Below are positions 16,936-25,533 of a DNA stretch of 64,000 bases, in pieces. The notes under the pieces were generated by a model, which saw only the letters and a program-made list of their open reading frames with translations, did not search any database and was not told where the DNA came from. Origin of the DNA: an uncultured Peptococcaceae bacterium (GTDB lineage Bacteria > Bacillota > Limnochordia > Darwinibacteriales > Darwinibacteriaceae); assembly GCA_937988745.1 (NCBI GenBank), contig CALKAR010000174.1, forward strand, positions 105,113 to 169,112, read 5' to 3'. A program made the translations under genes and the position numbers. How positions within the stretch are numbered: the first letter of the stretch is position 1; every line of letters starts with the position of its first letter.

Positions 16936-17879
16936 GAACGTCCCTCCTCGTCATCGCGCAGACTCTTCCCTGTCAAGGTCAAGAATACGTCCTCCAGAGT
17001 AGTTCCCTCGGCGGAAACGGCAACCACACCGCCGTACTGTTGAGCTAATGCCAAGATTCGATCCAGATTATTCGCTTGCGGCTGCGAAACGATGGTATAC
17101 TCCGCCCCCACATTTGTAACCTGCTTTACTCCCTGTACGTCTCTAAGGGCTGCGCTGAGTTCAGGCGCTGGAGAATGCACCGTCACACGGACAATTTCTT
17201 CATGGTGAATTCTGCGAACTAGGTCCTCCAAAGTTCCATCAGCGATGATATGCCCTTGATCCATAATCACTATCCGTGAAGCAATGGCTTGGACCTCCTC
17301 CATGTAGTGCGAGGTGTACAGAATTGTGGTCCCCTCCTCTGCTAGCCGCTTCACTGAATCGAGAATGTGCTTCCGCGATTGAGGATCGATTCCCACCGTC
17401 GGTTCATCCATGATGATAAACTTGGGCTCATGCACGAGGGCGCATGCAATATTCAGACGTCGCGCCATCCCTCCAGAGAACTTTCTGGGATACCCCTCAG
17501 CATGCTCTGTTAGGCCCACAAACTCGAGGGCGTGTGCCACTCTCTCCTCAAGAAAGCGCCCGCGCAGGCCATACAAGCCACCAAAGAAACGCAAATTTTC
17601 CGCGGCCGTTAGTTCTCCAAAAACGGTAACCTCTTGGGTGACTAGGCCAAGATTCTGCTTTAAGTGAAGCTTATTTACATCTTGCCGTTCTCCAAAGAGA
17701 GTTATTTCACCCCCATCGATGCTGATCAAACCAGCCAATGCCCTAATTGCAGTGGTCTTGCCTGCTCCGTTTGGACCTAAGAGCCCAAGGACCTCGCCCT
17801 CATAAATCGGAAAATCTACATTATCAAGGGCTAGTACGTTTCCATAGCGCTTAACTACATTCTGAAAGCTGGCTATCAT
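16932..17879 (-). CDS. ABC exporter ATP-binding subunit
   Basis: A 315-residue ATPase of the drug-exporter (DrrA/NatA/LnrL) branch. Walker A is GPNGAGKTTAIRAL, Q-loop LVTQEVTVFGE, signature FSGGMARRLNIACAL, Walker B FIIMDEPTVGIDP with catalytic Glu, and H-loop LYTSHYMEE. A C-terminal extension (about 225-315) of the DUF4162 kind follows, ending in SAEGTTLEDVFLTLTGKSLRD. It is the first gene of the ATPase-permease-permease-kinase-regulator operon. The start has GGAGGTGGG upstream. A TATAAT lies at 17912-17917. Confidence 0.93.
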   Translation of the reverse strand: MIASFQNVVKRYGNVLALDNVDFPIYEGEVLGLLGPNGAGKTTAIRALAGLISIDGGEITLFGERQDVNKLHLKQNLGLVTQEVTVFGELTAAENLRFFGGLYGLRGRFLEERVAHALEFVGLTEHAEGYPRKFSGGMARRLNIACALVHEPKFIIMDEPTVGIDPQSRKHILDSVKRLAEEGTTILYTSHYMEEVQAIASRIVIMDQGHIIADGTLEDLVRRIHHEEIVRVTVHSPAPELSAALRDVQGVKQVTNVGAEYTIVSQPQANNLDRILALAQQYGGVVAVSAEGTTLEDVFLTLTGKSLRDDEEGRS

Positions 17880-17911
17880 GTGCCCACCTCCAAATATCCG
17901 AACTTATCGAT

Positions 17912-17953
17912 ATTATAACGAACCCTAGTGGTGGGAAATAGTGACGAATGTCA
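17912..17953 (-). promoter_or_regulatory. Promoter and candidate activator site of the ABC exporter operon
   Basis: Minus strand: -10 TATAAT at 17912-17917 with only TATTTC where the -35 should be (17935-17940). TGAC-N4-GTCA (17942-17953) is centred about 42 bases upstream of the predicted start, the usual place for a class II activator. The likely binder is the operon's own response regulator; this is inference. Confidence 0.5.
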
Positions 17954-17954
17954 T

Positions 17955-17990
17955 AAAAAAACTCAAACCCAGTTTACACCGGGTTTGAGT
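17955..17990 (-). terminator. Terminator of the mnmA-to-isomerase gene run
   Basis: A 10-bp stem, ACTCAAACCC (17961-17970) with GGGTTTGAGT (17981-17990), followed on the minus strand by a run of T. It ends transcription coming from the isomerase gene and insulates the ABC exporter promoter. Confidence 0.85.
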
Positions 17991-18028
17991 GACCATTATC
18001 AAGTATAGAGTTTTCCGTCACAGCCTTT

Positions 18029-18808
18029 CTATACCTGCTTCTGGCGCATTGCTCTGAGGTACCCACGATTGTCCAGCCAAAAAACAGAATCGGCTGCGTT
18101 ATCGGGCCCCACTTCTAGAGCCCAAATGGCATCTGGGCAGTACTGCTCCAGAGCGCTGCATACTTCATCTAGAGGCAGCGAGCCTGCACCTAGACTCAAA
18201 TGTTCATCGTTTCGGCCGTGGTTATCGTGGAGATGAACATATCCTATCAAATCACCGGCGCGCACAATCCAGTCAACAACCGGCAGTTTGGAGTTGCAGT
18301 GGGCATGTCCTATATCCAGGCAGATTCCCAAAGAATCTCGATCGATGGTGCGGACGACATCAATTAGCAGTTCGGGATCGTCTTCCAAGAGATTCTCCAG
18401 GTAAATATTTGCCTGTACATCTACCTCTTGAAAAAACTGCTCCCACAGCTCTACACTACGCCTAAGCCATCCTCCTGGGGTATTGGTTCCCGGAACATAT
18501 CCGTGATGCAGAACTATATGGTCGGCTCCGAGCTGTACAGCCCGCTCATGGGCATAGACAAAACGCTCATAGGTCACCTGCCGAATCAGACGATCAGAGC
18601 TGCCCATGCTCAGATCAGCAAACGGCCCGTGGAGTGCTCGCGGCATAATGTCCGCATACATCTCATTATGTCGGAGAACTGCATCTGGACTGTTCTCTTC
18701 GTAATCAGGATTGGCAAACGCCTGCATTTCTACTCCCAAGCCATATCGGCGGCATAAGTCAGCTGCGGACTCTGGCTGGGAGGCATCACACAGCAAAATA
18801 TACTCCAT
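18029..18808 (-). CDS. Sugar phosphate isomerase/epimerase-like TIM-barrel protein
   Basis: A 259-residue AP-endonuclease-2/xylose-isomerase-like barrel (IolE/IolH/Nfo fold). Metal-ligand regions are visible: VLHHGYVPG (His), IYLENLLED (Glu), LGICLDIGHAHC (Asp and His), YVHLHDNHGRNDEHLSLGAGSLPL (His-x-Asp and the terminal His-x-GxG pattern) and a final WALEVG (Glu). These suggest a metal-dependent sugar or sugar-phosphate isomerase or epimerase; substrate unknown. The stop of the adjacent PfkB-type kinase gene lies four bases upstream, so kinase and isomerase probably act on the same compound. It is the last gene before the terminator at 17955-17990. Confidence 0.8.
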   Translation of the reverse strand: MEYILLCDASQPESAADLCRRYGLGVEMQAFANPDYEENSPDAVLRHNEMYADIMPRALHGPFADLSMGSSDRLIRQVTYERFVYAHERAVQLGADHIVLHHGYVPGTNTPGGWLRRSVELWEQFFQEVDVQANIYLENLLEDDPELLIDVVRTIDRDSLGICLDIGHAHCNSKLPVVDWIVRAGDLIGYVHLHDNHGRNDEHLSLGAGSLPLDEVCSALEQYCPDAIWALEVGPDNAADSVFWLDNRGYLRAMRQKQV

Positions 18809-18812
18809 TGAT

Positions 18813-19757
18813 TCACTCCTCTAGCCCGGTCTCCACAGCGATGCGCTCGAGCGCATCTAATACCGCTGCGCGAGCAGGAACAGCCGTACCGGCCTGTTCA
18901 GCAGCTGCCGTGGCTGCAGCGGTGGCAAAACGGGCTAATTCCGGCAGAGACCACCCCTGGGCCCATGCAGCAAGACTGGCGGCCAGCATAACATCTCCAC
19001 ATCCTACAGTACTCTGCACCTCACACTGTGAAGCAGTCGCCCAAACTGGCTTTTCGTCCACTCGTCTAAAGACCGCTCCATCTTTCCCAAGGGAGATAAT
19101 AGCTGAAGACACACCTGAGTTCACAAAAGCATCCAAACAGTCGAGCAAAGCCGCTCTTGTATTCAATGGCCGGTCAAACCAAACTTCAGCTTCCGCCTTA
19201 TTGGGCTTAATCATGTGTGGGCCAGCAGCTAAGCCTCTACGAAAAGGTTCTGCTGAAGAATCTAAAACACAGAATACACCTTTGTCCTTTGCGAAGCGAA
19301 TAAGGGTTCCATAAAAATCATCAGGAACACCAGGTGGCAGACTGCCAGCACAGACCAGAACGTCACCGGGTTGCAGGGCATTTAGGACCATACTGCTGAT
19401 GGCCTGACAGTCAGAATCGGTCAGATAAGGGCCCGGTTCATTTACTTCTGTAGTAAGCTTGGTCCGGGCATCATAGATTTTAAGGTTTGTGCGTGTTGGT
19501 CTATCACGCAGATCATAGAGGTTGTGTTTAATGCCCGCCTTCACGAGGGTGTCACGAATCAAAGTCCCCCCTGCTCCTCCCACTGGAGCGATGACAAGCG
19601 ATTCTAAACCAAACTCCTTTAGGGCAAGTGAGACATTGATGCCCTTTCCTCGACCTTCCACCTTTACATCCTGCACCCTATTGGTGGCGCCCAACTCAAA
19701 CCCGGAGACGGTCACCGTCCGGTCTACGGCCGGATTCATCGTCAAGGTATAGATCAC
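18813..19757 (-). CDS. PfkB-family sugar kinase (1-phosphofructokinase / tagatose-6-phosphate kinase type)
   Basis: A 314-residue ribokinase-fold kinase. YTLTMNPAVDRTV, VEGRGKGINVSLALKEFG and the C-terminal TVGCGDVMLAASLAAWAQG define the FruK/LacC branch. That branch phosphorylates fructose-1-phosphate, tagatose-6-phosphate or related phospho-sugars. The catalytic Asp of the last motif is present, but the family's usual GAGD is GCGD. There is no fruA/PTS gene nearby, so fructose use through FruK is not supported by context. The gene sits between lepB and an isomerase-like gene and is probably co-transcribed with both. Confidence 0.82.
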   Translation of the reverse strand: MIYTLTMNPAVDRTVTVSGFELGATNRVQDVKVEGRGKGINVSLALKEFGLESLVIAPVGGAGGTLIRDTLVKAGIKHNLYDLRDRPTRTNLKIYDARTKLTTEVNEPGPYLTDSDCQAISSMVLNALQPGDVLVCAGSLPPGVPDDFYGTLIRFAKDKGVFCVLDSSAEPFRRGLAAGPHMIKPNKAEAEVWFDRPLNTRAALLDCLDAFVNSGVSSAIISLGKDGAVFRRVDEKPVWATASQCEVQSTVGCGDVMLAASLAAWAQGWSLPELARFATAAATAAAEQAGTAVPARAAVLDALERIAVETGLEE

Positions 19758-19782
19758 AACAGATTCTCCTCAACCACCGTTA

Positions 19783-20316
19783 TCAGTCAATCAGTCCGAT
19801 TTTAGTAAGGGGCCAATAGCGGAATACGGCTCTGCCTACCACTTGCGACTCTTCCAAGAAACCTACCGTTCCCCGGCTGTCATTGCTGTAAGGGCGGTTA
19901 TCTCCCATAACCCAGAGGTGGCCTTCGGGAACTACAAAAGGACCGAAATTAGGATAGGTCTCTGCAGAAACATATGGTTCATCGACAGGAGAACCATTAA
20001 CAAATACTTGGCCGCCCCGTGCCTCGATGATATCTCCACCTACCGCGATAACCCGCTTGATGTACTGTGCGTTAGGAACGTTTAGGACGACAATTTCTCC
20101 AGGTAGCGGATCCCTAAAGCGATACGATACCTTCTCGACAATCAGGCGCTGGCCATGCTCTAAAGTTGGAAGCATGCTGATTCCATCTACAATGTAGCTT
20201 TGAGCAATGAATGTTATGATTAAGAATGCAAGTATACCTGCCTTAATAAAAACCTCAATCCATTCCCGCAGTGCCGACTTAGGCTGATGTCTTTCCACAG
20301 ATTGATCCCCCTTCAA
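19783..20316 (-). CDS. lepB: Signal peptidase I
   Basis: Membrane-anchored serine protease that removes signal peptides from exported proteins. One N-terminal anchor (about 20-40) is followed by GISMLPTL with nucleophile Ser47, YIKRVIAVGGD with general-base Lys87, and the C-terminal box MGDNRPYSNDSR. At 177 residues it is the compact Gram-positive type with a single membrane segment. Its ATG overlaps the stop of the NYN-domain gene by four bases, so the two are co-translated. Confidence 0.95.
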   Translation of the reverse strand: MKGDQSVERHQPKSALREWIEVFIKAGILAFLIITFIAQSYIVDGISMLPTLEHGQRLIVEKVSYRFRDPLPGEIVVLNVPNAQYIKRVIAVGGDIIEARGGQVFVNGSPVDEPYVSAETYPNFGPFVVPEGHLWVMGDNRPYSNDSRGTVGFLEESQVVGRAVFRYWPLTKIGLID

Positions 20317-21269
20317 CCGATAACTTCTACATCCCGAGCCCGTCCATTCCGATCAGCTGTTGTTTCTCCCTGGGGATCGGGTGCCTTGATCTCTACGAAA
20401 CTAACCTTCATACCGGGCTTCAACTGCACCCGCCGCTGCTCGGCAGATAGATTTGCCCTAGTAAAGAAATAATCGCCATCGTCGGCGCGAATAAATCCAT
20501 AGTTGGAAACGAAACGCTTAATGACTCCCGTTTTGCGGCGCTGCTCGCGGTTGCTGCAGATCGGTCGCATCCAATACACAGGCGGGGTCTTTTCATTACT
20601 GCGAATTTCGAATAAGTCCGGATAAGAGCGCAGAATATCTAAGAGATTTGTATAGTTGTAGCTCCTGGGATCAAAATCTGGATATTCCCGCCGAATTCCC
20701 TGACCTAGATGGGCTAACAGCAGCCAGCCATCGCCGTCTTCGTCAGATGCCTCATAACCAGCCATGACGATCTCTTCCACCGGCACATCCCCTGGCGAGT
20801 CTTGTTTGACCCGGCTGCCCCCTTTACTGGTGCTGCTTACAGCTAGATTTTCTAAATAAACAAAGCGATTGCATGAACGAACTAATATGCTCTTAGTTCC
20901 CTGCCGTCCGATACCCATAACATACATGCCATGTTCTCGGAGCCGCAATGCTAAACTATAATAGTCGCTGTCACTCGACACGATACAAAAGGCGTTAACC
21001 GGAGTACGGTTGGTAGATACCAATTCAATGGCATCCATGATCAGCGCCCCATCAGTGGCATTCTGCCCATAACGAAACTGCTGAATAGGGCGAATTGGGA
21101 AGCTGCGCAGCAGCTCCTTCCAGCCGCTCATATGCGAATCTGTCCAATCCCCATAAACGCGGCAGACAATAATCTCTCCGGACCGGTTAATTTCGGCCAT
21201 AATCGCAGCCAAATAACGCGGCGATATATTCTCTCCGTCTACAAGCACTGCAAATCTGTGCTCAGACAT
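20313..21269 (-). CDS. NYN endoribonuclease-like / LOTUS / cold-shock domain fusion protein
   Basis: A 318-residue cytoplasmic protein built of three RNA-related parts. Residues 1-145 are a NYN (PIN-like) nuclease domain with acidic residues in AVLVDGENI, TDGALIMDAIEL and VSSDSDYYSLALRLRE. Residues about 165-240 look like an OST-HTH/LOTUS module (LLLAHLGQGIRREYPDFDPR, YTNLLDILRSYPDLFEI), a fold that binds RNA including G-quadruplexes. Residues about 252-315 form a cold-shock-like beta barrel (TGVIKRFVSNYGFIRADDGDYFF). The likely role is RNA binding and cleavage; target unknown. It lies between a cyclase-family gene and lepB and overlaps the latter. Confidence 0.85.
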   Translation of the reverse strand: MSEHRFAVLVDGENISPRYLAAIMAEINRSGEIIVCRVYGDWTDSHMSGWKELLRSFPIRPIQQFRYGQNATDGALIMDAIELVSTNRTPVNAFCIVSSDSDYYSLALRLREHGMYVMGIGRQGTKSILVRSCNRFVYLENLAVSSTSKGGSRVKQDSPGDVPVEEIVMAGYEASDEDGDGWLLLAHLGQGIRREYPDFDPRSYNYTNLLDILRSYPDLFEIRSNEKTPPVYWMRPICSNREQRRKTGVIKRFVSNYGFIRADDGDYFFTRANLSAEQRRVQLKPGMKVSFVEIKAPDPQGETTADRNGRARDVEVIG

Positions 21270-21288
21270 AACATCTTCCTCTCGGTGT

Positions 21289-21936
21289 TTAATAATCCAC
21301 TTCGGGGTCCTTAAGATCAGTCAGGATTACCCGCGCGGGCGCTGCCTCAACACCGAGTACTTTAAGCGGAGCTGCGATCATCAAATATTCACCAGCTGGC
21401 ACATGACCCAATCTCAATCCTTCAATCACTATTATCCCTGCGGATAAAAGTGCCATATGAGTCGCATGGTCTGGTTGATCACGCTCCACGCCTAATGCAT
21501 CAATACCCACCCCAGCTACACCCAAATCGACTAAGGCTTGAGCAGCTGGGCCTGAAATATAGACAAAATCTTTTTCCAAAATGGGTTCGATAGAATTCAG
21601 TGTTTTCAGCAGAACAAAATCGCCACGGGAAATTCCGTGATCCCCTAAGTGTTCTGGTAAAATAACATCTTCAATATTGGAAAGATCAATTACTTTGACT
21701 TTCCGAATGAGCTGTTCAATGGGAATTTGGTCAATTGTCTTTCCGCCATATACAAAGTGCAGAGGGGCATCGATATGGGTACCCGTGTGGGCATCCATGT
21801 CTAGGCGCGTTTCCCGGCCTCCCTGTCCCTCTTCATCATAATCGCGGGTGATAATCAGTCGAGGACGCTTAGCGTCTCTGCCTTTCCAGACAGGCATTTC
21901 TGGGTGAATCGGCATTGAAATATCCCAAATTCTCAT
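21289..21936 (-). CDS. Cyclase-family metal-dependent hydrolase (kynurenine-formamidase-like fold)
   Basis: A 215-residue protein of the cyclase family (PF04199), which includes kynurenine formamidase KynB and isatin hydrolase. The metal-binding HTGTHIDAPLHF is intact, and WDISMPIHPEMPVWKG starts the domain as usual. GDFVLLKT and the later GVGIDALGVERDQPDHATH hold the second conserved half. No kynurenine-pathway genes are nearby, so that specific function should not be assumed. Its start overlaps the zwf stop by four bases; it is expressed with zwf. Confidence 0.82.
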   Translation of the reverse strand: MRIWDISMPIHPEMPVWKGRDAKRPRLIITRDYDEEGQGGRETRLDMDAHTGTHIDAPLHFVYGGKTIDQIPIEQLIRKVKVIDLSNIEDVILPEHLGDHGISRGDFVLLKTLNSIEPILEKDFVYISGPAAQALVDLGVAGVGIDALGVERDQPDHATHMALLSAGIIVIEGLRLGHVPAGEYLMIAAPLKVLGVEAAPARVILTDLKDPEVDY

Positions 21937-23408
21937 CTCGTTCCCTCATTTCTCACAAAATACAGCCAGCGGCGGCCATCTTTTGCAAGGAGCTCATCAC
22001 TTTCCTTCGGCCCCCACGAGCCGCTTGGATAGATTGGAATCTCTGGCTGCTCCCGCCACCATTTGGCTATTTGGTCTACGAAGCGCCACGAGTGTTCAAC
22101 CTCATCCCAACGAGTAAACAGGGTAGAATCACCCCGCATCACATCATAGAGCAGGCGTTCATATGCTTCAGGTGAATTAAGACCGTCTGCACAGTTGTGG
22201 CAGAAATCCATCGATACAGGGACAATAAAACTGCTGGTCCCTAGTTGCTTGGCATTGAACTGCAGATATACGCCTTCATCAGGATGAACCCGAATCACTA
22301 GAATATTGGGATCCAGGTCATTATCCTTAAAGTACAGCACGCCAGGAAGCTTCTTAAACTGAATAACAATCTCCGAATACTTGCGAGGCAGGCGCTTGCC
22401 AGTTCGCAGATAAAATGGTACTCCCGCCCACCTGAAGTTATCAATAGTGGCCTTTAAGGCTACAAACGTTTCTACCTGAGATTCAGGTGACACACGGTCT
22501 TCTTCGCGGTAGGCTTTAATATCTCCCGACGCGCTGCGGCCATATTGACCGCGCACAACATCTTCCGGCTTTACTTTTAATGAGCGGAGCACTTTGACCT
22601 TCTCGTCACGAATGGATTCGGTGTCCAAGGTAACAGGCGGTTCCATCGCGATTAAAGACAGCAGCTGCAGCATGTGGTTCTGAACCATATCACGGAGAGC
22701 GCCGGCCTGCTCATAGTAAGGCCCTCTTCCTTCAACGCCTACGGTCTCTGTAAGACTCAGCTGGACATGGTCTATATATCTGTTATTCCACAGTGGTTCG
22801 AAAAGTGTATTGGCAAACCGGATGATCATAATATTCTGAGCCATTTCTTTTCCCAGATAGTGATCGATCCGATAAATATTCTTTTCTCCAAAAGTGGCGC
22901 GCACATCGTTATTGAGCTGAATTGCAGTAGGCAGATTCTGCCCAAACGGCTTTTCAATGACTACTCGCTGCCAGCTGCCGTTCTGCTCAGCCATGCCCTG
23001 ATCATGCAGTTCTTTAGCAATTGGGCTGAAATACTCAGGTGCCACAGCCAGGAAATACACTCTATTACCCTGTGTTCCGTAGACCCGGTCCTTCTCCTCA
23101 AGATACGCTCTGAGGGGTCCGTAGCCTGCCGCATCGTTAAAGTCTAGTCGGTAATAGCTGAACATAGCTAAGAAATCATTCAACTCATTAGCCGCAGGCT
23201 GGCCTGTCCGCGAAAACTGCTGAATGGAACGGACAATATCTTGTCTTACCTCTTCGTCTGTCTTGTCGCGTCGTCCAATTGAGACAACGGCAAACCTTTC
23301 CGGCAGAAGCTTCTCGAGCCAGAGATTGTACAGTGCCGGGTAAAGCTTGCGGTGGGTTAGATCACCTGTTGCGCCAAAGATAACTAAAATACATGGGTCT
23401 AATCTCAT
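21933..23408 (-). CDS. zwf: Glucose-6-phosphate 1-dehydrogenase
   Basis: First enzyme of the oxidative pentose-phosphate pathway, producing 6-phosphogluconolactone and NADPH. The NADP-binding motif is VIFGATGDLTHRKLYPAL and the substrate site is RIDHYLGKEMAQN with the catalytic His. The C-terminal half contains GVPFYLRTGKRLP. The 491-residue length is standard. I use the ATG at 23406-23408 with AGGAG ten bases upstream; a longer frame to 23486 would overlap the YaiI gene and adds a sequence unlike the family. With pgi and gnd in the window, only the lactonase is not seen. Confidence 0.95.
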   Translation of the reverse strand: MRLDPCILVIFGATGDLTHRKLYPALYNLWLEKLLPERFAVVSIGRRDKTDEEVRQDIVRSIQQFSRTGQPAANELNDFLAMFSYYRLDFNDAAGYGPLRAYLEEKDRVYGTQGNRVYFLAVAPEYFSPIAKELHDQGMAEQNGSWQRVVIEKPFGQNLPTAIQLNNDVRATFGEKNIYRIDHYLGKEMAQNIMIIRFANTLFEPLWNNRYIDHVQLSLTETVGVEGRGPYYEQAGALRDMVQNHMLQLLSLIAMEPPVTLDTESIRDEKVKVLRSLKVKPEDVVRGQYGRSASGDIKAYREEDRVSPESQVETFVALKATIDNFRWAGVPFYLRTGKRLPRKYSEIVIQFKKLPGVLYFKDNDLDPNILVIRVHPDEGVYLQFNAKQLGTSSFIVPVSMDFCHNCADGLNSPEAYERLLYDVMRGDSTLFTRWDEVEHSWRFVDQIAKWWREQPEIPIYPSGSWGPKESDELLAKDGRRWLYFVRNEGTR

Positions 23409-23421
23409 CGTGGTAAATCTC

Positions 23422-23874
23422 CTACTTTCTACTATTTCGCACCTCAGCCAAAAGCGCGAGAAAGGTTCTTTCAAAGCGCTGATCATCTCTTGCAGTTCGA
23501 GCAGAAGGGCCTTTAGTGCGCCCTCCTGCTCGCCTAAATTTCGCCTTTATTGATCGCTCTTCCAAAAGAAAGTCGATATTGGCCTCGGTAAATCTACGTC
23601 CCGTCGGGGAAACAGCAAAGGCGCCCTTTCCTAAAACTAGAGCTGCCAAGCCCCAATCCTGCGTCACTACAATATCGCCACGGCGGGTATTGTTTATCAC
23701 GGCAAGATCAGTATTATCTTTCCCCTTTCCCACCATAATGTGGTGATCACTCTCAATTTGATGGTCTACCGACGAAATAGTAAGGAGATGGTACCCCCAG
23801 CTGCCCTGGAGACTCTTGAGAATCCTGAGGCAGCTGCGGGGGCATGCATCTGCGTCAACAATGACTTTAAACAT
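23422..23874 (-). CDS. YaiI/YqxD family protein (DUF188)
   Basis: A 150-residue protein of the widespread YaiI/YqxD family. The start VIVDADACPRSCLRIL and the block GDIVVTQDWGLAALVLGKGAFAVSPTGRRFT are diagnostic. The Asp-x-Asp-Ala-Cys-Pro start and the Thr-Gln-Asp motif resemble a PIN-like nuclease centre, so a nuclease role has been proposed for the family but, as far as I know, not demonstrated. It lies between pckA and zwf with gaps of 11 and 13 bases, so it is probably co-transcribed. Confidence 0.9.
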   Translation of the reverse strand: MFKVIVDADACPRSCLRILKSLQGSWGYHLLTISSVDHQIESDHHIMVGKGKDNTDLAVINNTRRGDIVVTQDWGLAALVLGKGAFAVSPTGRRFTEANIDFLLEERSIKAKFRRAGGRTKGPSARTARDDQRFERTFLALLAEVRNSRK

Positions 23875-23885
23875 AGAGTCCTTCC

Positions 23886-25472
23886 TTAACTCTGAACCGG
23901 AGGACCTCCTGCTTTCACTTCGTCACTTACATTGCTGTAGCGTGCGAAGTTCTTGTGGAAGGCTTCCGCCAGTTCACGTGCTTTGCGGTCATAGGCCTCT
24001 TTATCTTCCCAAGTGTTGCGTGGATCTAAGATCTTAGATGGCACACCTGGGCATGTGGTGGGTACACGCAGTCCAAACACTGGGTCGATCCGGTATTCCA
24101 CATCAGCAAGAGAACCATCAAGCGCTGCCTTTATTATTGCCCGGGTATATGGCAGCGAAATACGCTCGCCAATGCCGTACGGGCCTCCAGACCAGCCGGT
24201 ATTGACTAGATAAACCTTGGCACCATGACGGTTAACCAGGTCCTTGAGCATTTCCGCGTACTTCTCCGGATGCAGCGGCAAGAACGGTTCGCCAAAGCAT
24301 GCAGAAAACGTTGCTTCGGGTTCCTGAATGCCTCTCTCAGTGCCTGCTAGTTTGCTGGTATAACCAGACAAGAAATGATACATGATCTGCTGATCATTTA
24401 AGACGCTGACAGGTGGCAATACGCCAAATGCGTCCGCCGTGAGAAATACAATCGCCTTTGGATGGCCGCCCCGACTGCTTGGTTCTCTACCCGAAATATG
24501 CTCTAGTGGGTAAGCCACCCGAGTGTTCTCTGTACGGGAACCATCATCGTAGTCAGGTACTCTCGTTTCGGGGTCAAGCACAACGTTCTCCATAACGGCA
24601 CCGAAGCGAATAGCGTCCCAAATCTGGGGCTCATTCTCCTGAGAAAGGTTGATGCACTTTGCGTAGCATCCCCCTTCTAGGTTGAAGATCCCGTCATCAG
24701 ACCAGCCGTGTTCGTCATCGCCAATCAACCGACGCTCTGGATCAGTCGAAAGGGTAGTCTTGCCTGTTCCAGATAGGCCAAAGAAAAGGGCTGTATCACC
24801 ATTCGCACCCATATTTGCGGAACAGTGCATGGACAGAACACCTTTTTGAGGAAGGAGGTAGTTCATTACAGAGAAGATAGATTTCTTCATTTCGCCAGCG
24901 TAAGCTGTTCCACCAATGAGAACGACTCTCTCTGTAAACGAAACGACAATGAAGGCCTCAGAATTAGTTCCAGCTTCTTCAGGATCCACTTTAAGTCCTG
25001 GCACGGCAATCACGGTAAACTCAGGTTTGTGATCTTTGAGCTCATCCTGTGTAGGACGAATAAATAACTGCCGGGCAAACAAATTCTGCCATGCGTACTC
25101 ATTCACGACCTGCAGCGGCATCCTGTAGGTAGGGTCTGCGCCTACAAATCCCTGGAACACAAAGAGACGATCTCGTTGTTCCAAGTATTCCAGCACGCGT
25201 TCGTACAACTTGGCAAACACTTCTTCTGATATTGGCACGTTGACACTGCCCCAATGGATTGTATCTACCGTTAGCTCGTCCTTGACTATAAATTTGTCCT
25301 TCGGTGAGCGGCCTGTGTATTTGCCCGTTTCTACGGACAGTGCACCTGTGGCCGATATTTGCCCTTCTCCCCTCAGCACTGCCTGCTCCACAAGGCGTGG
25401 AGCAGGCAAGTTCCTCATTGTCGAATCTCGTCTGAGAATACTCTCCAATCTGGCAGCAAAAGTTCCTCTCAC
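23886..25472 (-). CDS. pckA: Phosphoenolpyruvate carboxykinase (ATP)
   Basis: Converts oxaloacetate to PEP using ATP, the entry step of gluconeogenesis; in some anaerobes it runs in reverse to fix CO2. The 528 residues include YTGRSPKDKFIV (oxaloacetate-binding Arg), the kinase-1a P-loop GLSGTGKTTLSTD, kinase-2 LIGDDEHGWSDDGIFNLEGGCYAK and NTGWSGGPYGIG. The start is GTG with AAGGAGG seven bases upstream. A strong 11-bp inverted repeat lies inside the early coding region (25381-25407). The promoter at 25534-25562 contains a perfect 12-bp palindrome in its spacer, suggesting repression. Confidence 0.96.
   Translation of the reverse strand: MRGTFAARLESILRRDSTMRNLPAPRLVEQAVLRGEGQISATGALSVETGKYTGRSPKDKFIVKDELTVDTIHWGSVNVPISEEVFAKLYERVLEYLEQRDRLFVFQGFVGADPTYRMPLQVVNEYAWQNLFARQLFIRPTQDELKDHKPEFTVIAVPGLKVDPEEAGTNSEAFIVVSFTERVVLIGGTAYAGEMKKSIFSVMNYLLPQKGVLSMHCSANMGANGDTALFFGLSGTGKTTLSTDPERRLIGDDEHGWSDDGIFNLEGGCYAKCINLSQENEPQIWDAIRFGAVMENVVLDPETRVPDYDDGSRTENTRVAYPLEHISGREPSSRGGHPKAIVFLTADAFGVLPPVSVLNDQQIMYHFLSGYTSKLAGTERGIQEPEATFSACFGEPFLPLHPEKYAEMLKDLVNRHGAKVYLVNTGWSGGPYGIGERISLPYTRAIIKAALDGSLADVEYRIDPVFGLRVPTTCPGVPSKILDPRNTWEDKEAYDRKARELAEAFHKNFARYSNVSDEVKAGGPPVQS
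25381..25407 (-). repeat. Inverted repeat inside the 5' coding region of pckA
   Basis: GCCTGCTCCAC (25381-25391), five bases, GTGGAGCAGGC (25397-25407). The mRNA can form an 11-bp hairpin about 65-90 bases after the start codon. Confidence 0.6.
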
Positions 25473-25533
25473 CAGTCAGCCTCCTTACTGTGTTCTTTGT
25501 TTTTCTGCAACATTGATAATGGGTCTCAAATTA

